From positions 3,602,001 to 3,666,000 of the forward strand of contig CP053447.1 of the NCBI GenBank assembly GCA_013285425.1: a DNA stretch of 64,000 bases, written 5' to 3'. The translations under genes were made by a program, and so were the position numbers. This document shows, piece by piece, positions 9,562 through 17,380 of the stretch (the first letter of the stretch is position 1; each line of letters starts with the position of its first letter). The notes under the pieces are model-generated. The model worked only from the letters and a program-made list of their open reading frames with translations. It was not told the origin of the DNA and did no database searches. This stretch comes from Ignavibacteriota bacterium. GTDB lineage: Bacteria > Bacteroidota > Ignavibacteria > Ignavibacteriales > Ignavibacteriaceae.

Positions 9562-9616
9562 TCAATGTAGATTTTAACATCTGCTTTATTGAAAGGCGAG
9601 TGTAGAATTTATAATT

Positions 9617-9644
9617 AAGGCGATTCAGGCGAATCGCCTTTTTA
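9617..9644 (+). terminator. Rho-independent terminator after the cytochrome c gene
   Basis: Nine-base arms AAGGCGATT (9617-9625) and AATCGCCTT (9632-9640) form a perfect stem, followed by TTTTTA. It follows the cytochrome c stop on the same strand. Confidence 0.8.
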
Positions 9645-9731
9645 GGTTACTGGTTTTGTGTCAAATATTTTTTCAACTTCTTTTAATGCCGCTTTATAAT
9701 ATTTCTATGTTTTACCTGGTTTTATTTTCAC
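9645..9731 (-). pseudogene. Relic of a HigA-type antitoxin N-terminus
   Basis: Read on the minus strand from a GTG at 9731, the frame is VKIKPGKT, a TAG stop, then KYYKAALKEVEKIFDTKPVT and a TAA. From memory of the family, HigA/XRE antitoxins that pair with HigB start with 'KPIKTEKDY..ALKEVEKIFD.KP.T', so this fragment fits their first 28 residues with an internal stop. No helix-turn-helix part and no HigB toxin gene remain nearby. The match rests on recall and needs a profile search. Confidence 0.45.
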
Positions 9732-9987
9732 TTTATAACTTCACTGCATTTATTTTATTGTATTCAGAATATATCCCGATAAATCCGATATAGAAAATTC
9801 TGTCAGGTAATATTATAACTCCGAGAAAATGACTTAAAGAGAGTAAACGATTATCTAAAGTATTTTTATAAGAGTCAGGGGAAATAAATTGACAACAATT
9901 TTAGTAAAACTGCTCAGGAGTTTCCAATACATTTTCACTTGGAGGTAAATTTAATTGATACTTGTATTGATATGCTATTATTAAAAG
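9732..9987. other. Intergenic DNA without a clear gene
   Basis: No intact gene is seen. On the minus strand a short stretch near 9905-9975 reads IAYQYKYQLNLPPSENVLET then PEQFY and a stop, which has coding flavour but is too short to assign. Together with the antitoxin relic at 9645-9731 this region may be the remains of deleted genes. Confidence 0.3.
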
Positions 9988-10014
9988 ACCCCGACTCACT
10001 TATTGAATCGGGGT
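9980..10014 (-). terminator. Terminator after the class I aldolase gene
   Basis: Arms ACCCCGA (9988-9994) and TCGGGGT (10008-10014) enclose a 13-base loop. On the minus strand the stem is followed by CTTTTAA. It lies 17 bp beyond the aldolase stop. Confidence 0.7.
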
Positions 10015-10030
10015 AATTATTTACTGCACT

Positions 10031-11080
10031 TTACGCAATTGTTATTTCTTTTTCAAGATAAACGTCCTGAATAAGATTTAACAGCTTAACACCATCAGCC
10101 ATTGGGCGCTGGAATGCTTTACGACCGGAAATCAATCCCATTCCGCCTGCGCGTTTGTTAATAACTGCGGTTTTAGCTGCTTCGGCAAAATCATTTTCGC
10201 CGCTTGCGCCGCCGCTGTTAATCAGTCCTGCACGACCCATAAAGTTATTGATTACCTGATAGCGGGTAAGATCAATCGGATGGTCGGTGGTTAAATCTGT
10301 ATAAACTTTTTTGCTGGTTTTTCCATAATTCTTTAATGAATTATATCCGCCGTTATTTTCAGGAAGTTTTTGCTTAATTATATCAGCTTCGATTGTAACA
10401 CCAAGATGATTTGCCTGTCCGGTTAAATCAGCAGACAAGTGATAATCCTTATCCGATTTAAAAGCCGGATTTCTTAAATAGCACCACAACACTGTTGCCA
10501 TTCCGAGTTCGTGTGCATACTGAAAAGCCTGGCTTACTTCGACAATTTGTCTGCCGCTTTCTTCGGAGCCGAAATAAATTGTAGCTCCAACTGCAGCGGC
10601 ACCCATATCATAAGCCTGTTCAACGCTTGCGAACATTATCTGATCAAATTTATTGGGGTAAGTAAGCAATTCGTTGTGATTGATTTTTACTATATATGGA
10701 ATTTTGTGAGCGTATTTTCTTGCTGTCATTCCAAGTACACCAAGTGTTGATGCAACTGCGTTACACTCACCTTCGATTGCAAGCTTAACAATATTTTCAG
10801 GATCAAAGTACTGCGGATTCGGTGCAAATGATGCACCTCCGCTATGTTCAATTCCCTGATCAACCGGAAGGATTGATAAATAACCGGTACCGGACAATCT
10901 GCCTGACTTAAAAATCCATTGCAGATTCCGCAAAACATTAATATTTCTATCAGTTTGTGCGAAAATTCTATCAACGAAATCAGGTCCTGGTAGATTAAGT
11001 TGTTCTTTAGGGAATTTAGCTTTATATGATAACAATGAATCAGCTTCATTGCCTAACAATTCTTTTATTTTATTTAACAT
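10031..11080 (-). CDS. fbaB: Class I fructose-bisphosphate aldolase (DhnA/FbaB family)
   Basis: This enzyme cleaves or forms fructose 1,6-bisphosphate through a Schiff-base lysine and serves glycolysis or gluconeogenesis in the cytoplasm. The 349-residue product has the DhnA-family hallmarks '[20 protein letters not shown]', '[11 protein letters not shown]', '[10 protein letters not shown]' and the C-terminal phosphate-binding segment '[15 protein letters not shown]'. The length fits FbaB-type enzymes. The start is supported by AGGTGAT six bases upstream of the ATG. The gene is monocistronic, with a terminator just downstream. Confidence 0.93.
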   Translation of the reverse strand: MLNKIKELLGNEADSLLSYKAKFPKEQLNLPGPDFVDRIFAQTDRNINVLRNLQWIFKSGRLSGTGYLSILPVDQGIEHSGGASFAPNPQYFDPENIVKLAIEGECNAVASTLGVLGMTARKYAHKIPYIVKINHNELLTYPNKFDQIMFASVEQAYDMGAAAVGATIYFGSEESGRQIVEVSQAFQYAHELGMATVLWCYLRNPAFKSDKDYHLSADLTGQANHLGVTIEADIIKQKLPENNGGYNSLKNYGKTSKKVYTDLTTDHPIDLTRYQVINNFMGRAGLINSGGASGENDFAEAAKTAVINKRAGGMGLISGRKAFQRPMADGVKLLNLIQDVYLEKEITIA

Positions 11081-11197
11081 TATATCACCTATTTATAAAT
11101 TATTTTGATAAGATATTCATATTCATAATGCTAAGATAAGATAAGAGTAATAGTATTTCAATTTAAATATATTATGGTGTGATAAAATGTTCTTTAA

Positions 11198-11224
11198 AAA
11201 AGAAAAACCCGGTTAAACCGGGCT
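11198..11224 (-). terminator. Terminator after the RlpA-like gene
   Basis: The perfect stem CCCGGTTTAACCGGG (minus strand) is followed by TTTTTCTTTTTT. It lies about 30 bp beyond the stop of the gene at 11253-11738. Confidence 0.85.
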
Positions 11225-11252
11225 TACTTCTTTAAAAAATGATGACTTGTTC

Positions 11253-11738
11253 TTAGTACATCATCGGGTTTTCCTCTAATCCGGCGATCTTGATTTCTTC
11301 AACTTTCATTCTGCCTACACCATTTCGCATCAACCCAAGTTCAAGTGCAGCAGCTTTTGAAAGATCAAGATCCCTTCCTGAAATATAAGGACCTCTATCA
11401 TTTATTCTTATAATAACAGACTTTCCGTTTTTGGGATTTGTTATTTTCAATAAAGTGCCAAATTTCAAAGATTTATGAGCAGCAGTAAAGGACATTTGAT
11501 CATAAATCTCACCATTTGCAGTTTTTTTACCGTGAAAACCTGGTCCATACCAGCTGGCTTTCATAGTTCCTTTGTCCATAAATTCGACCAATGACCGGTC
11601 AGCAGTTATTGCTTCTTCTGGAGTGGTATAATTTTCGGACACAATCGGTTCAATTGTCTTTTCTTCGTTGACTACCAGTGTAAATCCCACCAGTGCAACC
11701 AAAAGAAGAACAAAGATTACCTTTATTAATGATCTCAA
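11253..11738 (-). CDS. RlpA-like septal ring protein (double-psi beta-barrel)
   Basis: An N-terminal hydrophobic anchor (residues about 5-22) leads into a double-psi beta-barrel with the RlpA signature 'GTMKASWYGPGFHGKKTANG', 'FTAAHKSLKFGTLLKI' and 'VIIRINDRGPYISGRDLDLS'. In RlpA the conserved Asp in 'INDRGPY' and the following barrel residues support lytic transglycosylase activity on peptidoglycan stripped of peptides. This copy has no SPOR domain, so septal targeting is not shown. At 161 residues it is a short family member. The gene is alone and ends at a strong terminator. Confidence 0.88.
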   Translation of the reverse strand: MRSLIKVIFVLLLVALVGFTLVVNEEKTIEPIVSENYTTPEEAITADRSLVEFMDKGTMKASWYGPGFHGKKTANGEIYDQMSFTAAHKSLKFGTLLKITNPKNGKSVIIRINDRGPYISGRDLDLSKAAALELGLMRNGVGRMKVEEIKIAGLEENPMMY

Positions 11739-11997
11739 TAAAACCTCAGATTAGTTAAACATATCAGATTGTTGATTCAAAATTAATCCGACCTGTAAAA
11801 TCATCCAATACTTTATTTTATTCTGAGAGTCTCTTAAAAAAATCCAGATTACTCGACTTTAATGGTTTAATGGTCGATTATTCTATTTTTACTGTATTCA
11901 GAGCTTCTTAATCAGTAAGACTCTGAACTGAACAGAGGCAGGAATTGGCACTTTTATTTTTTATGTTTGTATAAAAGCTCAAAATTTTGGAGAAAAC
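11739..11997. other. Divergent intergenic region, putative promoters
   Basis: This 259-bp stretch separates the RlpA-like gene (minus) from the alpha-2-macroglobulin gene (plus), so both promoters should lie here. GGAG precedes the ATG at 11998 by six bases. I could not assign promoter boxes with confidence. Confidence 0.4.
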
Positions 11998-14900
11998 ATG
12001 AAAGCAGGACTTATTAAAGAGATTTTTTTACTGATTGTTATTTTTATTACAACTTTATTTATTGGAGGTTCAACAAGATTACAGCTTCCGGAAGAAAACA
12101 ATAATTTCTATATTTCAAATAATTCTAGCTATGAACCTGGCAGCATCGTAAAATTAAATCTTTATACATATGCTGAAAATAGTAAGAAATTCCAGTTCAG
12201 ACTGCTGAAAATCCACGATCCGGTTAAGTTTTTCTCTCTTCTTGATCAAAACTACAATCATTATTCCTTTGATATTTGGGGTAAGGAAAATGTACTTTTA
12301 TTAAAATATACTTCTCTCATTAAACAGTGGGAGATTAAACCAAGTATAAAAGCTCAGTATGGACATAACGAAATCAATGTTGGTAAGATTGAAAAACCAG
12401 GGATTTATATTGTTCAGGCAATCAGGGAAGATAAAGTAGGTTATTGCGCAATAGTGGTAACTAATCTTACCATGTTATATAAAAACAACCAGAAAGAAAT
12501 TCTTGCATATATAGCTGATGCAAAAACAGGGCAATTCTATAAATCAGCTAAGTTTGATTTTTTTCAAAATGGTCAGTTAATCGGTTCAGGAAAAGCTGAC
12601 AAAGACGGAATTATGTATGCTAAGCTGACAGATTTTGAAAACAATGATAATTCAAGTGTTCGATTATTCGGATATGCCGATGATGAAGTGTTGTTATGTG
12701 ATCCATATTTTTATTTTAATCAGATACAAAACGAATATCTGACTGCATATATATATACTCAGCAGCCGGTTTACAGACCTGCACAGGAAGTAAACTTCAA
12801 AGCAATTTTCAGGAATAAAGTGGGGAATGAATTCCTGAATGTCCCTGAACAAAAATTCTCTATTACTGTAAAATCATCAAAGGATAAAGAGGTTTACTCC
12901 GGTGAAGCTGTAACAAATGAATTTGGTACTTTATCGGGTAGCTTTTATCTGGATGAAGATGCAGATCTTGGCTACTATTCAATCATCTTAAAAAAAGATG
13001 AACAGTCCTATTATGGTTCCTTTTCTGTTGAAGAATACAAGAAACCGGAATATAAAGTAAATGTTAACACAGATAAAAAACAGTATTCAAGGGGGGATAA
13101 ATTAACAGTTACTGTTACAGCAGATTACTATTTCGGTTCACCAGTAAAGAATGCTGATGTTCAGGTCAGTATTTACAAACAGAACTTTTGGAGACCATGG
13201 TGGTATTGGAGCGAGTGGTCATGGTTTTATGGAGGTTATAAATCTGATAGATATTTAGGCAGCCAAAAGGAATTGATCTTTCAGGAGTCTGGTACTTTGA
13301 ATGAAGATGGGAAATTTGAATTGTCCTATAAAATTGATTCTGATAATTCAGGTGATTATCAGTATTCTATTGTAGCACAAGTTACAGATGCTTCACGCAG
13401 GGCAATAAATGGTATTGCTGAAACATTTGTTACCAGAGGATCATTCACCATCTCAACCTCACCTGAGAAATGGTTCTTCAAGCAAGGGTCGGAGGTAAAG
13501 CTTAAAGTAAATGCTTCAGATTTTTCAGATAAACCAGTTCAAACTGATTTTAGAGTAATCGTTTATTATCCAGATGATTCCAGGTATATAAACAAGATGT
13601 CCTATACGGATACCATCCGGGCAAAAACAAATCAAGCTGGTTCGGCAGTTGTAAAGTTTAAGCCAAAAAGAGATGCAACCGGTTACTTTAGTTATACGGT
13701 AATAGCTTTTGACGAGAAGGAAAGAGAAATTGAGACCTCAGGTTCTTTTTATGTCGGAGATATTGACAATTATTATCTTCAGAGAACTAATGCAGGAATA
13801 GAGATTGTAACAGATAAAGAAGCTTATGAAAAGGGAGATACTTTAATAGCGTATGTTTTTCTTCCGGAAACAGATCAGGAACTTTTACTTACTTACGAAA
13901 CTGACAAAATTATTTTTTATAAAAAGTTAAAACCAGTAAGGAATAGTTTTGAGATAAGGGAAGAATTAACTGAAAAGTTCGTCCCAAGTTTTAATATTAC
14001 AATAAGCTTTATCAAGGATAGAATGCTGTATCAATCAGCTAAGCTGATTGGTGTTCTTGCGAAAGACAAATTTTTGAATATTGATCTGATCCCATCTAAA
14101 AACATATTTAAACCCGGAGAACAGGCTGATTACGAAATCACAGTAAAAGATTATAAGGGTAATCCTGTTAAAAATACAGAAGTCAGTTTTGGCATCATTG
14201 ACGAAAGCATATATGCAATTAAAGAAGATGAGACACAACCAATAGAAACTTTTTTCTACTCTCCTCAGCGATATTATATCTCGACTAATAATTCACTGCA
14301 ATATGGTTACTTTAGTACTTACAGCAGAACAGCTACTTATATTGATAAAAATTATTTTTCTTATAAGCAGGATGATAAAAATTATAAGGGGAGGTTATAT
14401 GGAAAACTCATTATTCCGGGAAAAGAAAAAATTCCTGATGGATTATTTGTAATGCTTACCGGCGAGAAATATTACTACTCTGCCAAAGCTGATTCACTGG
14501 GTAACTATGAGATAAAAAACATTGCGAAAGGTAATTATCAGCTTTTTATCTCTGCGGGATATGGCGGTATGCTTTTAATCGGCGAAGTAATAATAGATGT
14601 TAAAAAAGAGTATAACATCACTCTTAATGAAGAGCAAGAACAGCAAATTAATACAATACTTACTGAAGTTGTTAAAGGCGGCAGCCAACCAAAAAATGAA
14701 ATTGCAGATGATCTAAGCAGTGAATCACCAATGGGTGAAAGAATGCCTCCATCATTTATGTATGAGAAAAAAGAAAGCACTAATAAACAGTCTTACCAAC
14801 AGGCTGATGTCCGATCAAATTTTGTTGATGCATTAATATGGAAAGCACACGTAGTAACTGATAAAAATGGAAAAGCAAAAGTACAGTTCAAAATTCCTGA

Positions 14901-17034
14901 TAATTTAACAACCTGGAGAACGACGGTTCGTGGTATTACAAAACAAACTGATGTCGGTCAAAACACAAATAAATTTATAAGCCGAAAAGATCTTCTAATA
15001 AGAATGGAAACTCCGCGTTTCCTCAGACAGGATGATGAAGTTGTCATTTCAACAATTGTGCATAACTATCTTTCATCTGTGAAGAAAACTAAAATTGAGT
15101 TTAGCTCCGATAAACTGAAACTATTAGGTTCAAGGATTAATAATAGTAACAGGGAAGCCGAAAAATTTTCAGTTAAAGAAGTTTATGAAGTTGAAATTCC
15201 TGCAAATTCAGAGCTAAGAGTTGATTGGAAAGTTAAAGTTGATTTTCCAACCGGCGAAGCGACATTAAAAGCTTCAGCACTTACAAATGAAGAATCAGAT
15301 GCAATGGAAGTTAAAGTTCCTGTTTTGCCAAATGGTGTTAAAGTAATTGAACCAATAGTTAAAAATTATACTAACGACAATGTTAATGAAACATTTGACT
15401 TTAACCTTCCGGATAATTTTGACCTGAGATCAGCTATGCTTTCTTTTAGTGCAGCTCCATCAATTGCAGGAACTATCTTAAAATCTCTTGATGATCTTGC
15501 CGGCTATCCTTATGGCTGTGTTGAGCAGACTATGAGCAGATTTCTGCCCACAATTATCGTTTCAAATACTTTTAAGGAAATTAAAGTCCCGTTAAAATCA
15601 AAGACAATTGAAGAGCTGCCTAAATTTGTAGAAGCCGGATTAAAACGTCTTTATGACCACCAACATTCTGATGGCGGATGGGGATGGTGGAAGAATGATA
15701 ATTCAAGCCCTTATATGACTGCTTATGTTATATATGGGATGAGTCTCGCAAAAGAAGCAGGATATAATATTAACGAGAATGTTTATCAGAGCGGATTGAA
15801 CAATCTTAAGAATCAGATTATCAATGCTAAAGCAGATATTGACGAAACAACACTATCATATATGATTTATGCATTGAGCACCGCATTAAAAAATCAAAGA
15901 TATGATAAAGAAAATTATCTTGAGATAATCAACATTCTTTTGAGGAAAGACCTGCAGTCCTATCCGCTTTCTTTACTTGCAATTTCATTAAAAAATATGA
16001 ATGAAACCTCAAAAGCAAAAGAACTGTCTGCTAAACTTCTTAAACAAGTTAATGAAGAAAAATCATTTGCATTTTGGAGCGGAAAAGGGTGGAATTACAA
16101 TTGGCAGGATGATAATGTACAAGGAACAGCATTTGCAGTTAAAGCTATTCTTAGTATTGAAGGAAATTCCGGATTGATAGAAAAAGCTGTCAAATGGCTT
16201 ATCCAAAAAAAGCAAGGATACTCCTGGCGCTCTACACAGGAAACTGCTGTTGTGCTGTTTGCATTAACAGATTATTTGAAAATTACTAAAGAGCTGGATC
16301 CTGATTATACTGCGAAAGTTTTTGTAAATGATAAAGAAGTGTACTCGGTAAAATTTAATAAAGAGTCTGTATTTACAGAAGGAAAAACAATTAAGATTTC
16401 TGATGATAGAGAAAAGCTTTTAAGAAAAGGCAGAAACAAGATAAGAATAGAAAAATCAGGTAAAGGGGCTTTATATTTTTCCGGATTGAACGAATACTTT
16501 ACAACTGACCTTGCTTCTGTAAAAAATGATAATGGTTTTAAGTTAAGAAGAGAATATTATATTCTGGAAGCAGGCAATAAAGATGGACGCATTATCTATT
16601 ATAAAAAAGACTTTGATGGAATAGTTAAAAGCGGACAGGATATTTTTGTAAAAACTTTTGTTGAATCGAAATCTGATAATCTTGATTATTTTATACTGGA
16701 AGATATGCTTCCATCAGGTTTTGAAATTGTAAAAGAAATGGACAGATATTTTATTGATGGTGAAGGCAGCTACAATACATACTATGATTATTTCTATGAT
16801 TATATGCCTTGGCGCTGGCACTTTGCCGAAAGAGAATATCGTGATGAAAAGGTTTCATTCTTTGTAACTCAAAGTCAGAAGAAAATGGAGTTCTCTTATA
16901 TTATGAAAGCCCAGGTACCGGGTGAATATAAAATTATGCCTGCACAAGGTTATCTGATGTATTATCCGGAATTAAATGGTTTCAGCGGTGTTGTAGATAT
17001 TGTAGTTGAAGATGTGAACAAGTTTATAAAATAA
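11998..17034 (+). CDS. Bacterial alpha-2-macroglobulin family protein
   Basis: At 1678 residues this is a full-length bacterial alpha-2-macroglobulin, a periplasmic or surface protease trap. An N-terminal hydrophobic segment (IFLLIVIFITTLFIGG) exports it. The macroglobulin domains include 'QQPVYRPAQEVNFKAIFRNK' (MG2). The A2M domain is 'DALIWKAHVVTDKNGKAKV' with 'TTWRTTVRGITKQTD'. The thioester motif is intact as YGCVEQTMSRF, with C1174 and Q1177, so covalent capture of attacking proteases is plausible. The thioester domain continues with 'GGWGWWKNDNSSPYMTAYVI'. The usual partner, penicillin-binding protein 1C, is not adjacent. A hairpin terminator follows. Confidence 0.93.
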   Translation: MKAGLIKEIFLLIVIFITTLFIGGSTRLQLPEENNNFYISNNSSYEPGSIVKLNLYTYAENSKKFQFRLLKIHDPVKFFSLLDQNYNHYSFDIWGKENVLLLKYTSLIKQWEIKPSIKAQYGHNEINVGKIEKPGIYIVQAIREDKVGYCAIVVTNLTMLYKNNQKEILAYIADAKTGQFYKSAKFDFFQNGQLIGSGKADKDGIMYAKLTDFENNDNSSVRLFGYADDEVLLCDPYFYFNQIQNEYLTAYIYTQQPVYRPAQEVNFKAIFRNKVGNEFLNVPEQKFSITVKSSKDKEVYSGEAVTNEFGTLSGSFYLDEDADLGYYSIILKKDEQSYYGSFSVEEYKKPEYKVNVNTDKKQYSRGDKLTVTVTADYYFGSPVKNADVQVSIYKQNFWRPWWYWSEWSWFYGGYKSDRYLGSQKELIFQESGTLNEDGKFELSYKIDSDNSGDYQYSIVAQVTDASRRAINGIAETFVTRGSFTISTSPEKWFFKQGSEVKLKVNASDFSDKPVQTDFRVIVYYPDDSRYINKMSYTDTIRAKTNQAGSAVVKFKPKRDATGYFSYTVIAFDEKEREIETSGSFYVGDIDNYYLQRTNAGIEIVTDKEAYEKGDTLIAYVFLPETDQELLLTYETDKIIFYKKLKPVRNSFEIREELTEKFVPSFNITISFIKDRMLYQSAKLIGVLAKDKFLNIDLIPSKNIFKPGEQADYEITVKDYKGNPVKNTEVSFGIIDESIYAIKEDETQPIETFFYSPQRYYISTNNSLQYGYFSTYSRTATYIDKNYFSYKQDDKNYKGRLYGKLIIPGKEKIPDGLFVMLTGEKYYYSAKADSLGNYEIKNIAKGNYQLFISAGYGGMLLIGEVIIDVKKEYNITLNEEQEQQINTILTEVVKGGSQPKNEIADDLSSESPMGERMPPSFMYEKKESTNKQSYQQADVRSNFVDALIWKAHVVTDKNGKAKVQFKIPDNLTTWRTTVRGITKQTDVGQNTNKFISRKDLLIRMETPRFLRQDDEVVISTIVHNYLSSVKKTKIEFSSDKLKLLGSRINNSNREAEKFSVKEVYEVEIPANSELRVDWKVKVDFPTGEATLKASALTNEESDAMEVKVPVLPNGVKVIEPIVKNYTNDNVNETFDFNLPDNFDLRSAMLSFSAAPSIAGTILKSLDDLAGYPYGCVEQTMSRFLPTIIVSNTFKEIKVPLKSKTIEELPKFVEAGLKRLYDHQHSDGGWGWWKNDNSSPYMTAYVIYGMSLAKEAGYNINENVYQSGLNNLKNQIINAKADIDETTLSYMIYALSTALKNQRYDKENYLEIINILLRKDLQSYPLSLLAISLKNMNETSKAKELSAKLLKQVNEEKSFAFWSGKGWNYNWQDDNVQGTAFAVKAILSIEGNSGLIEKAVKWLIQKKQGYSWRSTQETAVVLFALTDYLKITKELDPDYTAKVFVNDKEVYSVKFNKESVFTEGKTIKISDDREKLLRKGRNKIRIEKSGKGALYFSGLNEYFTTDLASVKNDNGFKLRREYYILEAGNKDGRIIYYKKDFDGIVKSGQDIFVKTFVESKSDNLDYFILEDMLPSGFEIVKEMDRYFIDGEGSYNTYYDYFYDYMPWRWHFAEREYRDEKVSFFVTQSQKKMEFSYIMKAQVPGEYKIMPAQGYLMYYPELNGFSGVVDIVVEDVNKFIK

Positions 17035-17050
17035 GTTAATAGCAAAACGG

Positions 17051-17101
17051 GAGTGGGATTAAGTGTTGATACTTAATCTCACTCTTGATAGAATTATTTT
17101 T
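17051..17101 (+). terminator. Hairpin terminator after the alpha-2-macroglobulin gene
   Basis: Fourteen-base arms GAGTGGGATTAAGT (17051-17064) and ACTTAATCTCACTC (17071-17084) pair with one G-U wobble. A T-rich stretch follows (TTATTTTTA, ending near 17101). It lies 17 bp after the stop. Confidence 0.7.
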
Positions 17102-17380
17102 ACCTCCCATTCAGCAGGCAATTGTTTGAATCTTTTATCACTAATAGCAAAGCTTGATAAGCAGTTATTAATAGTTCCTGCCAAAAATGGTTTTTCGTCA
17201 GCGGGTGAACGATGAAATGCTGAAATGCAAAGATGATTCGTATCTTATAATTTATTCTAACCCTTATTTAAATTCCGGACCAACACAGATACTTAAGTGA
17301 ATTCAGAAGTATCCGAGATTAGTCCGGAATATCAATTACAACAATTTTTCAGAAGCCTCTATTTAATAATCATATCAATT
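17102..17380. other. Intergenic DNA between convergent genes
   Basis: No gene is visible. The right half contains a large nested hairpin at 17272-17330, recorded separately; the rest shows nothing recognisable. Confidence 0.4.
17272..17330. repeat. Nested inverted repeat
   Basis: Outer arms ATTCCGGAC (17272-17280) and GTCCGGAAT (17322-17330) are perfectly complementary. Inner arms GATACTT (17288-17294) and AAGTATC (17307-17313) are also perfect. It lies about 50 bp beyond the stop of the M14 peptidase gene. Without a T-run it is not a standard terminator; it may stabilise the 3' end of the transcript. Confidence 0.6.
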
